Of a stretch of DNA of 64,000 bases, positions 1-8,361 are shown one piece after another (position 1 is the first letter of the stretch; each line of letters begins with the position of its first letter). Both the position numbers and the translations under genes were made by a program. Under the pieces are notes generated by a model, which had not been told where the DNA came from, searched no databases, and was given only the letters and a program-made list of their open reading frames with translations. Where the stretch lies: positions 62,001-126,000 of the forward strand of contig NZ_JAKRGB010000004.1 of the NCBI RefSeq assembly GCF_022347725.1. Direction: 5' to 3'. Source of the DNA: Ruegeria sp. Ofav3-42. Its GTDB lineage: Bacteria; Pseudomonadota; Alphaproteobacteria; Rhodobacterales; Rhodobacteraceae.

Positions 1-2
1 CC

Positions 3-1328
3 TTGTGGATCAGCTATCGGCGCGCCGCGAACCCTGAATTGGCCAACGCATTCGTCTTTGCCGAAATCGTGATGGCTTTCGGCTTTCTGGCCCTGATAGC
101 CGCGGTCTGGCTTTTGTTTGATGACAACGTCGCCAAGCCAATCGAAAGAATTTCAGCCCAACTCCGGGCGCGGGCGCATGCGGGCGTCAGCACTGAAATG
201 GACGTGCAGGCCGCGCGATATCTGGGCGACTTGGCCCCTGCAGCGGCCGGACTGGCAGACCAGCTGTCAGACAAAACAATGGATGTGGCACAGGCCGTCG
301 CCGAAGAAACCGCGCATCTCGCGGCCGAAAAAAAGCGACTGACTGCCCTTTTGACAGACATCCCGGTTGCGATGCTGCTGGCCAGCCCGACCCATAAAAT
401 CGTTTTGTACGATAGTCAGTCTGCCGAAGTTCTGGCGCAGATAGCACACCCACGCCTGAACGCGTCACTTTTTGAATACCTGCAGCCTGGCCCGCTGGAG
501 GACGCATACGCAAAACTGGCGAAAACCGGTCTTGAGGTCGCCTGCACCCTGACCAGCATCGACGGCACACAAAGCTACAGCGCGCGTCTGAAACCGCTGG
601 GGGATGCGCCGGGATACATGCTGATTTTCGAAGACAGTGCGGCCAATATCGCGCCCGAAGCGGCCCGGCCCTTGGTCTACGACTTCAACCTGCTGAGCGC
701 GGCCAGCGATGACGCCTTTGAAAGTCTTGCCCTGCGGGATTTGTGTTTTGTCGTGTTTGACACCGAAACCACGGGCCTGCTGCCTCACAAGGACGAAATC
801 GTTCAGATCGGAGCCGTCCGGGTTGTCAACGGGCGCATCGTCGACGGCGAGCGGTTGGACCTGCTGGTCAACCCCGGCATCCCTATCCCGACCGCCTCGA
901 CCAAAGTGCACAAGATCAGCGACCGGATGGTTCAGGGCGCGCCCGACATCGCCGAGGCCGGTCGCGTTTTGCACCAGTTTGCGTGTGACGCCGTGATCGT
1001 GGCCCACAATGCTCCCTTTGACATGGCCTTTCTGCGCCGACATGCAAAACGCATGAATGTCGAATGGAACCATCCAATTCTGGACACGGTGCTGCTGTCC
1101 GCAGTCCTGTTCGGCGCAAGCGACAAACACACGTTGGACGCTTTGTGCGAGAGGCTGGGTGTCACCATTCCTGAAGATCTGCGCCATACGGCACTGGGGG
1201 ATGCTGTCGCGACCGCCGAGGCGTTGGTCAGAATGCTGCCGATGCTGCAGGCGCGCGGAATGACGACCTTTGGTCTGGTTATCGAGGCAACACGTCAACA
1301 TGGCCGTCTGTTGGAAGACCTGAACTAA
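3..1328 (+). CDS. Membrane sensor fused to DnaQ-like 3'-5' exonuclease (5' end missing)
   Basis: The reading frame is open from the window edge, so the true N-terminus is missing. About 20 residues in there is one hydrophobic helix, followed by a charged HAMP-like linker (VAKPIERIS) and a stretch that looks like a PAS sensory domain. The C-terminal ~190 residues are a DEDDh exonuclease: D253-T-E255-T-T-G, H335-N-A-P-F-D340 and H395-x4-D400 supply the expected catalytic residues. The family relates to the DNA polymerase III epsilon proofreading subunit, but a membrane anchor and sensory region argue against a replicative role. Regulation of the nuclease by a signal is an inference; its substrate is unknown. 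Confidence 0.85.
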   Translation: MWISYRRAANPELANAFVFAEIVMAFGFLALIAAVWLLFDDNVAKPIERISAQLRARAHAGVSTEMDVQAARYLGDLAPAAAGLADQLSDKTMDVAQAVAEETAHLAAEKKRLTALLTDIPVAMLLASPTHKIVLYDSQSAEVLAQIAHPRLNASLFEYLQPGPLEDAYAKLAKTGLEVACTLTSIDGTQSYSARLKPLGDAPGYMLIFEDSAANIAPEAARPLVYDFNLLSAASDDAFESLALRDLCFVVFDTETTGLLPHKDEIVQIGAVRVVNGRIVDGERLDLLVNPGIPIPTASTKVHKISDRMVQGAPDIAEAGRVLHQFACDAVIVAHNAPFDMAFLRRHAKRMNVEWNHPILDTVLLSAVLFGASDKHTLDALCERLGVTIPEDLRHTALGDAVATAEALVRMLPMLQARGMTTFGLVIEATRQHGRLLEDLN

Positions 1329-1417
1329 GCTGGAAAACACGCAATCCGAACTTAGGTTTTCATGGACAATCCCGGCGCGCCGTGGCACCTCAGGCGCGGC
1401 CACGGGATGAACGCGCA

Positions 1418-1918
1418 ATGACGGAAAAACACTTTACCCCAACTCCGGATCAAAGCATCGCATTTCGCGAAGCGTTGGGGTGTTTCGGCACCGGTGTGAC
1501 GGTGATCACCACGAACACTGCACAGGGACCACGGGCTATCACTGTCAACTCCTTCGCTTCAGTCTCATTGGACCCGCCCCTTGTGTTGTGGTGCTTGGCG
1601 AAAGAATCCAACCGGTTCGACGATTTCAATGCCAGCCAGCATTACTCGATTCACGTGATGGCGCAGGATCAGCAGGAACAGGCCCTGAAGTTCGCTCGAG
1701 ACGGCAAGGACTTTTCGCACGCCGACTGGGCGCACGATTCAGCGGGTCGGCCTCGACTATCCGGTTGCCTGGCCCGGTTCGATTGTCAGGTACACGCCCG
1801 CCATGATGCAGGAGATCACCTGATCCTTGTCGGCGAGGTCCAGGAGGTCATGTACCGCACCGGGAAAGGCCTGATTTTCAAGCGCGGCCAGTTCGGCGGC
1901 TTTGCGGATCTGATCTGA
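1418..1918 (+). CDS. Flavin reductase family protein (FMN-binding split barrel)
   Basis: This 166-residue protein matches the small flavin reductase domain: an N-terminal FRxALGxFxTGVTVITT-type segment, then TVNSFASVSLDPPLVLW for FMN phosphate binding, and a C-terminal GEV segment. Such proteins use NAD(P)H to reduce FMN or FAD, often feeding a two-component monooxygenase. No monooxygenase partner is adjacent, so the physiological acceptor is unknown. The ATG at 1418 is preferred over the in-frame GTG at 1382, because the family begins close to this point. It converges on the minus-strand gene ending at 1922. Confidence 0.85.
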   Translation: MTEKHFTPTPDQSIAFREALGCFGTGVTVITTNTAQGPRAITVNSFASVSLDPPLVLWCLAKESNRFDDFNASQHYSIHVMAQDQQEQALKFARDGKDFSHADWAHDSAGRPRLSGCLARFDCQVHARHDAGDHLILVGEVQEVMYRTGKGLIFKRGQFGGFADLI

Positions 1919-1921
1919 CGT

Positions 1922-2401
1922 CTACTCGTCCAGCGACCCATGGACGGCCAGGGCTTCAAGCTGAGTTTCTTGCGGCGTGATAACGCGGAAGGCTTCGCGC
2001 ACCCCGGCATCGGACAGATCCCGAGCCACGGTCAGCAGAGTATTTGGCCCGTGCTCTTCACACAGTTCGGACATATGTGCGACCTCTGCGCGCGCGACGT
2101 CCATGGCGGCCTCAACCGAGGGTGCGCCGTAGAACTGCACAAAGTGCTCGGCCAGGTTCTGGGTAATTCCGTCTAGTTCAGCAGGCTCAACCTGCGTGAC
2201 CGCGACAAATGTCACGCGCCCGAATGTTTCGACCCCTAACCAGCCATTTGAAAACGCCTGTCGCGCTTTACCTTCCAGATCGCCCTCACCCCAGTTGGAA
2301 AACTCGAAACCGCCCGAAATGCACCACTCGCCGGTACGGGCCGGAGAGTGGAACACATTCAAATCGCTCTCATCGAAATGAATTGCGCGGGCTAGTTTCA
2401 T
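1922..2401 (-). CDS. DUF6505 family protein
   Basis: A 159-residue soluble protein without signal peptide, membrane segment or obvious catalytic motif. It opens with MKLARAIHFDESDLNVF, typical of the small alphaproteobacterial DUF6505 family. It is the last of three tightly coupled minus-strand genes: its start overlaps the stop of the lipoate-ligase-like gene, which itself overlaps the Mrp ATPase gene. That coupling, next to a formate dehydrogenase locus, suggests a role in cofactor or Fe-S maturation. This is an inference from position only; no biochemical function is known to me. Confidence 0.75.
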   Translation of the reverse strand: MKLARAIHFDESDLNVFHSPARTGEWCISGGFEFSNWGEGDLEGKARQAFSNGWLGVETFGRVTFVAVTQVEPAELDGITQNLAEHFVQFYGAPSVEAAMDVARAEVAHMSELCEEHGPNTLLTVARDLSDAGVREAFRVITPQETQLEALAVHGSLDE

Positions 2402-3096
2402 TATCCGTTCTCCAACAATTCCGTCAGCGGGCGAAGCTGTGTTTCAGACCCGGAACGGATCAACATCCCGAACCGCTCGTCCGTTCCCAGGAACACGCCT
2501 GTTTCTCCGTATGGCTCTCCGACACCGTTCAAAAGGCCCATCCATTCGGCGTGTAACGGGGCGTTGCCGTCCTCCTGCCAGCGATTGAGCCATGTGAGCA
2601 TATGTCGTGACCAGCTTTCAACAAGCTGGGTTGCCGAAACGTCCGCACAGCCCTCGTCATACAGGGCGGTGACATCCGGCGTTTCTCCCGGCGCTTCGTT
2701 GGTTTGCAGCAGGGCAAGCTCCCAACCGACGACCAGCCAGTCGGGCTCTGCCTGCGGATCAGAGCTTGAGGCCGCACCGTGAAACATGCCGCACTTCGCG
2801 CCGTTGACACAAATCAGCCCTTCCCAGCCCAGGTGGACCGCAACCTCTGGCGGTGCCAACGCGCCCAGAGCGTTCTGAAACCCGACAGCACAGAGCGGCA
2901 TCATCGCCATCGCGTCCTGCAAGGGGACCTCGGGTGCAAAGACGATAGCAACACGCAAGCGATCTGCCTGAATATTGTAGACTACTGTCCCCGCATCACA
3001 GCCCAGCGCGGCCATCGCCTGCGCGCGCTCGAACGGGTCTTCCCCGCCTTGCACCGGGTGACCCGTCAGCAAAGGGGGGAAGACCGGCTCGCTCAT
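2401..3096 (-). CDS. Biotin/lipoate protein ligase-like protein (DUF4444) lacking the catalytic lysine
   Basis: 231 residues with a biotin/lipoyl-ligase-like core and a C-terminal DUF4444-type tail. In BirA/LplA enzymes a KWPND-type motif carries the catalytic lysine. The matching segment here reads HLGWEG (about residues 88-93), with no lysine at that place, although the following VNGAKCG resembles the usual NGKKLGG turn. It may bind a ligand without transferring it. Its ATG overlaps the mrp stop by 4 bp (ATGA), so translation is probably coupled. Annotated lipoate ligase activity should be doubted. Confidence 0.75.
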   Translation of the reverse strand: MSEPVFPPLLTGHPVQGGEDPFERAQAMAALGCDAGTVVYNIQADRLRVAIVFAPEVPLQDAMAMMPLCAVGFQNALGALAPPEVAVHLGWEGLICVNGAKCGMFHGAASSSDPQAEPDWLVVGWELALLQTNEAPGETPDVTALYDEGCADVSATQLVESWSRHMLTWLNRWQEDGNAPLHAEWMGLLNGVGEPYGETGVFLGTDERFGMLIRSGSETQLRPLTELLENG

Positions 3097-4154
3097 GCGT
3101 TACCCTTAGTAATCATGTCACGGGCGATCTTGCGGAAGGACTCTGCCTGCGGGCTATCGGGTTTGCTGACCACAATCGGCGCGCCACCGTCTGCCGCCAC
3201 ACGGATATCCAGGTGCAGCGGGATTTCACCCAGCAAAGGAACGCCCAGCGCCTCGGCCTCGGATGCGACGCCGCCGTGGCCGAACACATGTTCCTCATGC
3301 CCACAGTTCGAGCAAATATGCGTCGACATGTTCTCAATCATCCCGACAATCGGCGTCTTCAGCTGGTTGAACATGTCGATGCCCTTGCGGGCGTCGATCA
3401 GTGCGACATCCTGCGGGGTCGAGACAACGATGGCACCGTCCACCTTGAACTTCTGGCTCAGCGTCAGTTGCACGTCACCGGTGCCCGGTGGCAAGTCGAC
3501 GATCAGCACGTCCAGCGCACCCCACTGCACCTGGTTCATCATCTGTTGCAACGCGCCCATCAACATCGGACCGCGCCAGACAACCGCCTGTCCTTCATTG
3601 GTCATAAGGCCCATCGACATCATGGTCACGCCGTGGTTGCGCAAAGGCAGGATTGTCTTCCCATCCGGGCTGGCCGGACGGCCCGAGACGCCCAGCATCC
3701 GAGGTTGCGACGGGCCATAGACATCGGCATCCAACAGACCGACCCGGCGACCTTCGGCAGCCAAAGCGCAGGCGAGGTTGGCCGACACGGTAGACTTGCC
3801 AACGCCGCCCTTACCTGAAGCGACCGCGATAATCCGGTCTACGCCGGGGACGGCCTGCGGGCCGGTCTGCGAGGGTTTAGGCTTGGGCTTCAGATCCGGC
3901 GGTGCCTTCTCGGAATGCGCGGTCAGCATGGCCGAGACCTTGTCGACACCTTCGACCATTTGGGCGGCTTGCTCAGCTGCTGCACGAACAGGTTCCATCC
4001 GCTCGGCCTGCTTCGGATCGATCTCCAGCACAAAGCGCACCGTGTCGCCTTCGACATTCAGTGCTCGGACAACACCGGCGCTTACGATGTCCTGTCCGGA
4101 GACAGGATCGGTGATCTTTCTCAGGTTCGCCAGAACTGCGTCACGAACACTCAT
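3093..4154 (-). CDS. apbC: Mrp/NBP35 family Fe-S cluster carrier ATPase
   Basis: 353 residues. An N-terminal MIP18/DUF59-like domain (about 1-80) is joined by a Pro/Lys-rich linker to a deviant Walker A P-loop GKGGVGKS at residues 114-121. A CSNC pair near residue 275 is the conserved bridging cluster site of the family. These ATPases form dimers that hold and hand over a [4Fe-4S] cluster to apoproteins. A clear AGGAG-type ribosome site precedes the ATG at 4154. It is the first gene of a coupled set with the ligase-like and DUF6505 genes. Neighbouring formate dehydrogenase and polyferredoxin genes are plausible cluster recipients. Confidence 0.95.
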   Translation of the reverse strand: MSVRDAVLANLRKITDPVSGQDIVSAGVVRALNVEGDTVRFVLEIDPKQAERMEPVRAAAEQAAQMVEGVDKVSAMLTAHSEKAPPDLKPKPKPSQTGPQAVPGVDRIIAVASGKGGVGKSTVSANLACALAAEGRRVGLLDADVYGPSQPRMLGVSGRPASPDGKTILPLRNHGVTMMSMGLMTNEGQAVVWRGPMLMGALQQMMNQVQWGALDVLIVDLPPGTGDVQLTLSQKFKVDGAIVVSTPQDVALIDARKGIDMFNQLKTPIVGMIENMSTHICSNCGHEEHVFGHGGVASEAEALGVPLLGEIPLHLDIRVAADGGAPIVVSKPDSPQAESFRKIARDMITKGNA

Positions 4155-4286
4155 GCGTATTTCTCCTTTTGGAACCCGGCTGTTAGGGCTCTGCGTATCG
4201 ACAAGCTGTGGCTGCCGCTCATTGCATGTGTCTCCGTCTCATTCAGTTCATTTGACGCATTTGGTGCCGTGCCGTTAGGCTGCGGC

Positions 4287-5015
4287 ATGCGCGTTGTCCT
4301 TTTGTGCCTGAGCCTGACGCTCTCTACTACCCCCTCTTGGTCGCAAGAGGCAATTGGTCTTAATGCGCCTGATGAAGTTACGGCCTCTGGCCTGTTGCAA
4401 CATATTCTTCCACGCTTTTCACTCAAGACCGGGATACGGGTTATTGCAGATGACGCGGGGGTTTTGATGTTGGAATCCGCCCCTCCGGGTGATCCCGTCT
4501 TTGCCCGCGATGGTGTGATCTATCATCTGCGGATCGAAGACGACGCCAAACATGAACGATTCCGCGACTGGCTGCTGTCCGATATCGGCAAACGGACGGT
4601 TGAAAGCTTTGCACCGGATCAGGGCGAGCCATTCTCAGCCAGTTTCGATGTCGCGGCTGCGGAAACCGAAACGGTGATCGACGGCGATGCCCTGCGTGGC
4701 GAGGAACTGTCGATGACCCATTGCGGCAGGTGCCACGTTATCGGACCAAAAAACCGGATGAACGGCCTGGGCTCGACACCGTCTTTCGCGGTCCTGCGCG
4801 CCATGCCTGATTGGTCGGAACGGTTCGAGGCCTTCTTTGCCCTGAATCCCCATCCCGCCTTCACGCAGATTGACGGTCTGACCCCTCCGTTTGATCCTCA
4901 GCGCCCGTCGCCCATATACCCGGTCGAGATGACGCTGGAAGACCTCGAGGCCATTCTGGCCTTTGTCTCGGTCATTAGCGCGGCGGACTTGGGTGCGCCA
5001 CTGCAGCTTCAATGA
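4287..5015 (+). CDS. Periplasmic c-type cytochrome with shrunken TupA-like N-terminal domain
   Basis: 242 residues: a signal peptide ending near residue 20, one heme site CGRCH at 146-150, and a C-terminal helix rich in PFDPQRPSPI-type sequence. Read by eye, residues 34-52 (SGLLxxILPxF...TGIxV) match the tungstate-binding protein encoded at 16390-17205 at 12 of 19 positions. Residues 68-107 (GDPxF, GVI, RFxDWL, ES) match the TupA C-terminal part. About 150 central TupA residues, and the ligand-binding STTS motif, are absent. The protein is therefore probably a cytochrome on a degenerate binding-protein scaffold. It likely accepts electrons from formate dehydrogenase (inferred from context). 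It converges on the polyferredoxin gene with a 7 bp overlap. Confidence 0.85.
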   Translation: MRVVLLCLSLTLSTTPSWSQEAIGLNAPDEVTASGLLQHILPRFSLKTGIRVIADDAGVLMLESAPPGDPVFARDGVIYHLRIEDDAKHERFRDWLLSDIGKRTVESFAPDQGEPFSASFDVAAAETETVIDGDALRGEELSMTHCGRCHVIGPKNRMNGLGSTPSFAVLRAMPDWSERFEAFFALNPHPAFTQIDGLTPPFDPQRPSPIYPVEMTLEDLEAILAFVSVISAADLGAPLQLQ

Positions 5016-6961
5016 TCCTTTCGTTTTGAGAAGTAGTCCTCGGTCGTGACGACGCGAGGTTTCGGGTTGGACTGGAACGGATTGTCCTGTTGCTGGAACT
5101 GCGCATTCACACGGCAGTTGTCACACATCTGGATCATCCGCGCTTTGTCCGAGGTTGCAAACATCGGATGCGTGCCCGACAGCTTTTCCATGATCCGTTC
5201 GACTGTCGATTTCACGCCGAACAAGGCCCCGCATTCCACGCAGGCAAACGGTTCTTCTTCGTTCAGGACTTGCTGAGACAGGGCTGCGTCGCTCAGATCA
5301 AACTGCGGAACAAGTGCGATAGCATCCTCGGGGCAAATACCTTTGCACAACCCGCATTGCAGACAGGCATCCTGCTGGAAGTTCAGCTGCGGCCTATCCG
5401 GATTATCGATCAGCGCGCCCGACGGGCACAGCGACACACAGCTGAGGCACAGGGTGCAGGCATCCGTATTTACCGCAATTGCGCCGTAGGGTGCGTTTTC
5501 CGGCAGCGGCAAAGGTGCCTCAATGCCCGGGTTCAAAGCTTGCGCCGCCAGCCGCGCGATCTGTCTACGATTGCCTAAGGGCAGAACCGGGTCAGGCAAA
5601 GGCTTTGGGACGTCCTGCGTGTATAGAATGTCGGACATGACGTCCGGATCAGCCTCGTCAACGAGGCCAAGAGCATTCGGCGCAGCTATTGCTTGCGCCA
5701 GCGTCAGTTCACGATCCAGCGCGTCACGCTCGGTCGTCGGAGCCAGCAGGACATCTACGCGCGCGAAGCCATGAGCCAGAGCGGCCAGCATCTCAGCATG
5801 GCCAAAGCCAGAAATCACGTTCAATTCCAGAGGGATTACATCCGCAGGCAAACCACGCCCAAAACGAGCCGCCAGACGGATCATTTCGGCCCCGTGGGCG
5901 TCGTGCACCAACAGCCGCGGCGCAGTCCCACCCGCACGCCGGTAAGTGCGTGCGAGAATATGCAAGCGCGACAGCAACGCCGATACCGGTGGGTCCTCGT
6001 AAGTGATCGCTGTCGAGGGACAAACCGCAGCGCACTCGCCACAGCCAGCGCAGATCATCGGGTCGATCTCTACGTGTTCGCCAGCTGGTGTGATAGCTCC
6101 GGTCGGGCAGATGTCCAGGCAGTTCGTACAGGCGACCTTCTCGGCGCGCGAATGGGCACACAGCGTTTCTTCCATCCGCACATACAACGGCTTTTCAAAG
6201 GTTCCGACCAGTTGAGCCGCTTCAAAGGCCAGTCGTTCCACGGCCAGAGCGTCCTTTGGATCGGCCCGCAAGTACCCTTCTCGTTTGGCCGGGGCCTGCA
6301 CGAAAGGCGTTCCCGCAGTCAGATCGAGAACAATATCACAGGCCGAACGCGCCTTGTCCTTTGAATCGGCCCAGGAAAACGCGCCGCGCCCGCCGGGCTC
6401 AAGTTGCTGAAACGCGTCTAGCTGCAAGGTAAACCCGCCCAGCGCCCCGCTGAGCGCTTTGATACGCCCCCGCACAACGTCAAATGCACGCGACATCGGC
6501 TCGGTTTCATCGGTGACCAGTACCGTCACCGCGAGTGTGTCCGACAAACGATCAGCAAGCCTAAAGGCAATTTCGCCGGGACCAATGATCAAACAAGTCC
6601 CTTCACTAAAGACATCAACGCTGGGCGTGACAGGTTGCGGCAAAATAGCCTCCGCCGCCAACGCCGCCATTTTGGGCGTCGCGTCCGCGCCTTGCTCGGA
6701 CCAACCTGCCCGGTCACGCAGATCGACAAACCCGGGGGCTTCGACATTCAGCTCTTCGGCAAGCGCCTGGAACGTGTCCTGTTCCTGCCCGCAGGCGATG
6801 ATGGCGTCTCCGTCCTGCATTAACGCCGCCGCCAGCTCCAGTTCGCGTGTGCAAAGCGCAGTGTGAACTTTCGTGCATTCGGCCCCGCAGGCTGAGGCAA
6901 TTTCCTCGGCATTCAGAGGCTGAGACCCAGCGCAATCGCATAGCAGTAGTTTGGTGCTCAT
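5009..6961 (-). CDS. 4Fe-4S polyferredoxin of the formate dehydrogenase locus
   Basis: 650 residues with four classic 4Fe-4S motifs: CTNCLDICP and CAGCGECAAVCP near residues 275-320, CTLCLSCVSLCP near 500 and CLQCGLCKGICP near 540. Two more Cys pairs (CVEC near 573, MCDNC near 612) may bind zinc or iron. The N-terminus carries LCDCAG, seen in proteins of this type beside FDH genes. There is no signal peptide, so it is cytoplasmic. It probably stores or delivers electrons or clusters during enzyme maturation; this is inference. The start at 6961 has a GGGGAG ribosome site; an upstream in-frame ATG at 7096 lies inside the promoter region. Confidence 0.9.
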   Translation of the reverse strand: MSTKLLLCDCAGSQPLNAEEIASACGAECTKVHTALCTRELELAAALMQDGDAIIACGQEQDTFQALAEELNVEAPGFVDLRDRAGWSEQGADATPKMAALAAEAILPQPVTPSVDVFSEGTCLIIGPGEIAFRLADRLSDTLAVTVLVTDETEPMSRAFDVVRGRIKALSGALGGFTLQLDAFQQLEPGGRGAFSWADSKDKARSACDIVLDLTAGTPFVQAPAKREGYLRADPKDALAVERLAFEAAQLVGTFEKPLYVRMEETLCAHSRAEKVACTNCLDICPTGAITPAGEHVEIDPMICAGCGECAAVCPSTAITYEDPPVSALLSRLHILARTYRRAGGTAPRLLVHDAHGAEMIRLAARFGRGLPADVIPLELNVISGFGHAEMLAALAHGFARVDVLLAPTTERDALDRELTLAQAIAAPNALGLVDEADPDVMSDILYTQDVPKPLPDPVLPLGNRRQIARLAAQALNPGIEAPLPLPENAPYGAIAVNTDACTLCLSCVSLCPSGALIDNPDRPQLNFQQDACLQCGLCKGICPEDAIALVPQFDLSDAALSQQVLNEEEPFACVECGALFGVKSTVERIMEKLSGTHPMFATSDKARMIQMCDNCRVNAQFQQQDNPFQSNPKPRVVTTEDYFSKRKDH

Positions 6962-7060
6962 AATCCTCCCCCGAAAAGTCTCCGTCTCTCCGCATCGTAG
7001 GCTGTATCCCGCCCGCGGCAATGTAAACCCTTTGGCAAAGCGGAGCGATTGCTCGCGCAA

Positions 7061-7141
7061 ATGCCTGTCTTGTCTAAGAAACACAGGCATCTGCACGATG
7101 AAATCACGAATATGCTACCCCGGCCTACGACTAAGGTCGTA
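7061..7141. promoter_or_regulatory. Two inverted repeats in the divergent FDH promoter region
   Basis: The 263 bp between the polyferredoxin and DUF3305 genes must hold both promoters. Two dyads are visible. ATGCCTGT at 7061-7068 pairs with ACAGGCAT at 7083-7090 (centres 22 bp apart, two helical turns). TACGAC at 7126-7131 pairs with GTCGTA at 7136-7141. Neither is followed by a T-tract, so operators are more likely than terminators. The binding protein is unknown; the HTH regulator at 15511 is a candidate. Confidence 0.4.
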
Positions 7142-7224
7142 AGGCTCGGGCTTGGCACCTAAGCGCTTTGTGTACCATAGTGGACCCGAGGAAAGACAGG
7201 GGAGCGTCTTTCGGGGAGGAGCCA

Positions 7225-7779
7225 GTGGCCAAGGCCGCAAGTCAGGTAGAAATGCCGATAGGCGTCGTTGTGCGCAAAACACCCGGTGTAACCCGCTGGG
7301 CAAAATGGAACTGGCGTGCCGTTGCCGTCCTGCCCGGTGCGGGTCCTGCGGATTGGCTTGAGATGCGGCGCGAGGGCGAAGCTGTCGAGTACCACGCCGC
7401 CACACTCCCCCTGACATTGTGGGCGGATGAGAGTGAAGCCTACATGGTCAACCTCTCTGACGGGCAACCTTCCATCTATCTGGTTCTGCGCGATGAGCTG
7501 AAGGGCGACCAGCCCCTTAACGCCGTGCTGGTCACGGCATCTCCGTTCGAAGGGCAGGATTACGCGGATACTGGCGAAGAGATCGTCGAGAAAATTCCAA
7601 TGACCGAAGGCTTGATCGCCTGGGTTCGGGATTTCGCGCTGGAACACCACCGGGAAGAAGTCTTCATCAAACGCCGCCGCGATAAGAAACGGACCGACCT
7701 TGTAGAGGACGGCAAGGGAGATGCGCGTATCCGGCAGGAGTCAGACGTCTACCGCGCCCCGCGGAGGATCGTGCAATGA
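7225..7779 (+). CDS. DUF3305 protein, formate dehydrogenase accessory
   Basis: 184 residues with the typical MPIGVVVRKxPGxxRWxxWxW opening of DUF3305. The best start is GTG at 7225, four bases after GGGGAGGA; an in-frame ATG at 7168 has no comparable ribosome site. DUF3305 and DUF3306 proteins occur as a pair at FDH loci of proteobacteria. Their function is not established; a cytoplasmic assembly or insertion role is usually supposed. The stop overlaps the next ATG by 4 bp, so the pair is translationally coupled. Confidence 0.85.
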   Translation: MAKAASQVEMPIGVVVRKTPGVTRWAKWNWRAVAVLPGAGPADWLEMRREGEAVEYHAATLPLTLWADESEAYMVNLSDGQPSIYLVLRDELKGDQPLNAVLVTASPFEGQDYADTGEEIVEKIPMTEGLIAWVRDFALEHHREEVFIKRRRDKKRTDLVEDGKGDARIRQESDVYRAPRRIVQ

Positions 7780-8357
7780 CCGAAGCCCGCGATTTCTGGT
7801 CCCGCCGCAAAGCCGCCGTTCAGGCGGAAGCCGAGGCCGAGATTATCACGGCCGAGGAACAAGCTATTGCCGTCCAACAGTCGAAGCTGGAAGAGAAGAG
7901 CGATGCCGAGATACTGGCCGAATTCAACCTTCCTGACCCCGATCAGCTCCAGGCCGGTGACGATGTCTCTGGTTTCATGGCCAAAGCGGTCCCTGACCGG
8001 CTGCGCCGCCGTGCATTGCGGCGGCTTTGGCGGCTGAACCCGGTGTTGGCCAATGTCGATGGCCTGGTGGACTATGGCGAGGATTACACGGATGCGGCTT
8101 GCGTGATCGAAAACCTCCAGACCGCTTATCAGGTTGGCAAGGGTATGCTGGCGCATGTCGAGGCTCTGGCCGCTGAGGCAGAGAACGACGCCGAGGAAAC
8201 GCCTGAAAGGGATGTGCCGCCAGAGGAACCTGAGGCACCCACAGATCCCACACCCGAGCCTGTTTTGGTGGCTGAGGCAGACACACCGGCGGACGCATCA
8301 GAGGAGGCTGAAGTTGCCCCTGCCCCGCGCCGTATGAAATTTGAATTTGAAGGATGA
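7776..8357 (+). CDS. DUF3306 protein, formate dehydrogenase accessory
   Basis: 193 residues. The first third is helical and Glu/Ala rich (FWSRRKAAVQAEAEAE). The conserved core follows: LPDPDQL, then FMAKAVPDRLRRRALRRLW and DYGEDYTD. The last ~60 residues are acidic and Pro/Glu rich, ending in RRMKFEFEG, a short basic/hydrophobic tail seen in DUF3306 proteins. It is coupled to DUF3305 (ATGA overlap) and followed 4 bp later by the chaperone gene. The precise role is unknown; gene order ties it to FDH biogenesis. Confidence 0.85.
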   Translation: MTEARDFWSRRKAAVQAEAEAEIITAEEQAIAVQQSKLEEKSDAEILAEFNLPDPDQLQAGDDVSGFMAKAVPDRLRRRALRRLWRLNPVLANVDGLVDYGEDYTDAACVIENLQTAYQVGKGMLAHVEALAAEAENDAEETPERDVPPEEPEAPTDPTPEPVLVAEADTPADASEEAEVAPAPRRMKFEFEG

Positions 8358-8361
8358 CCTG

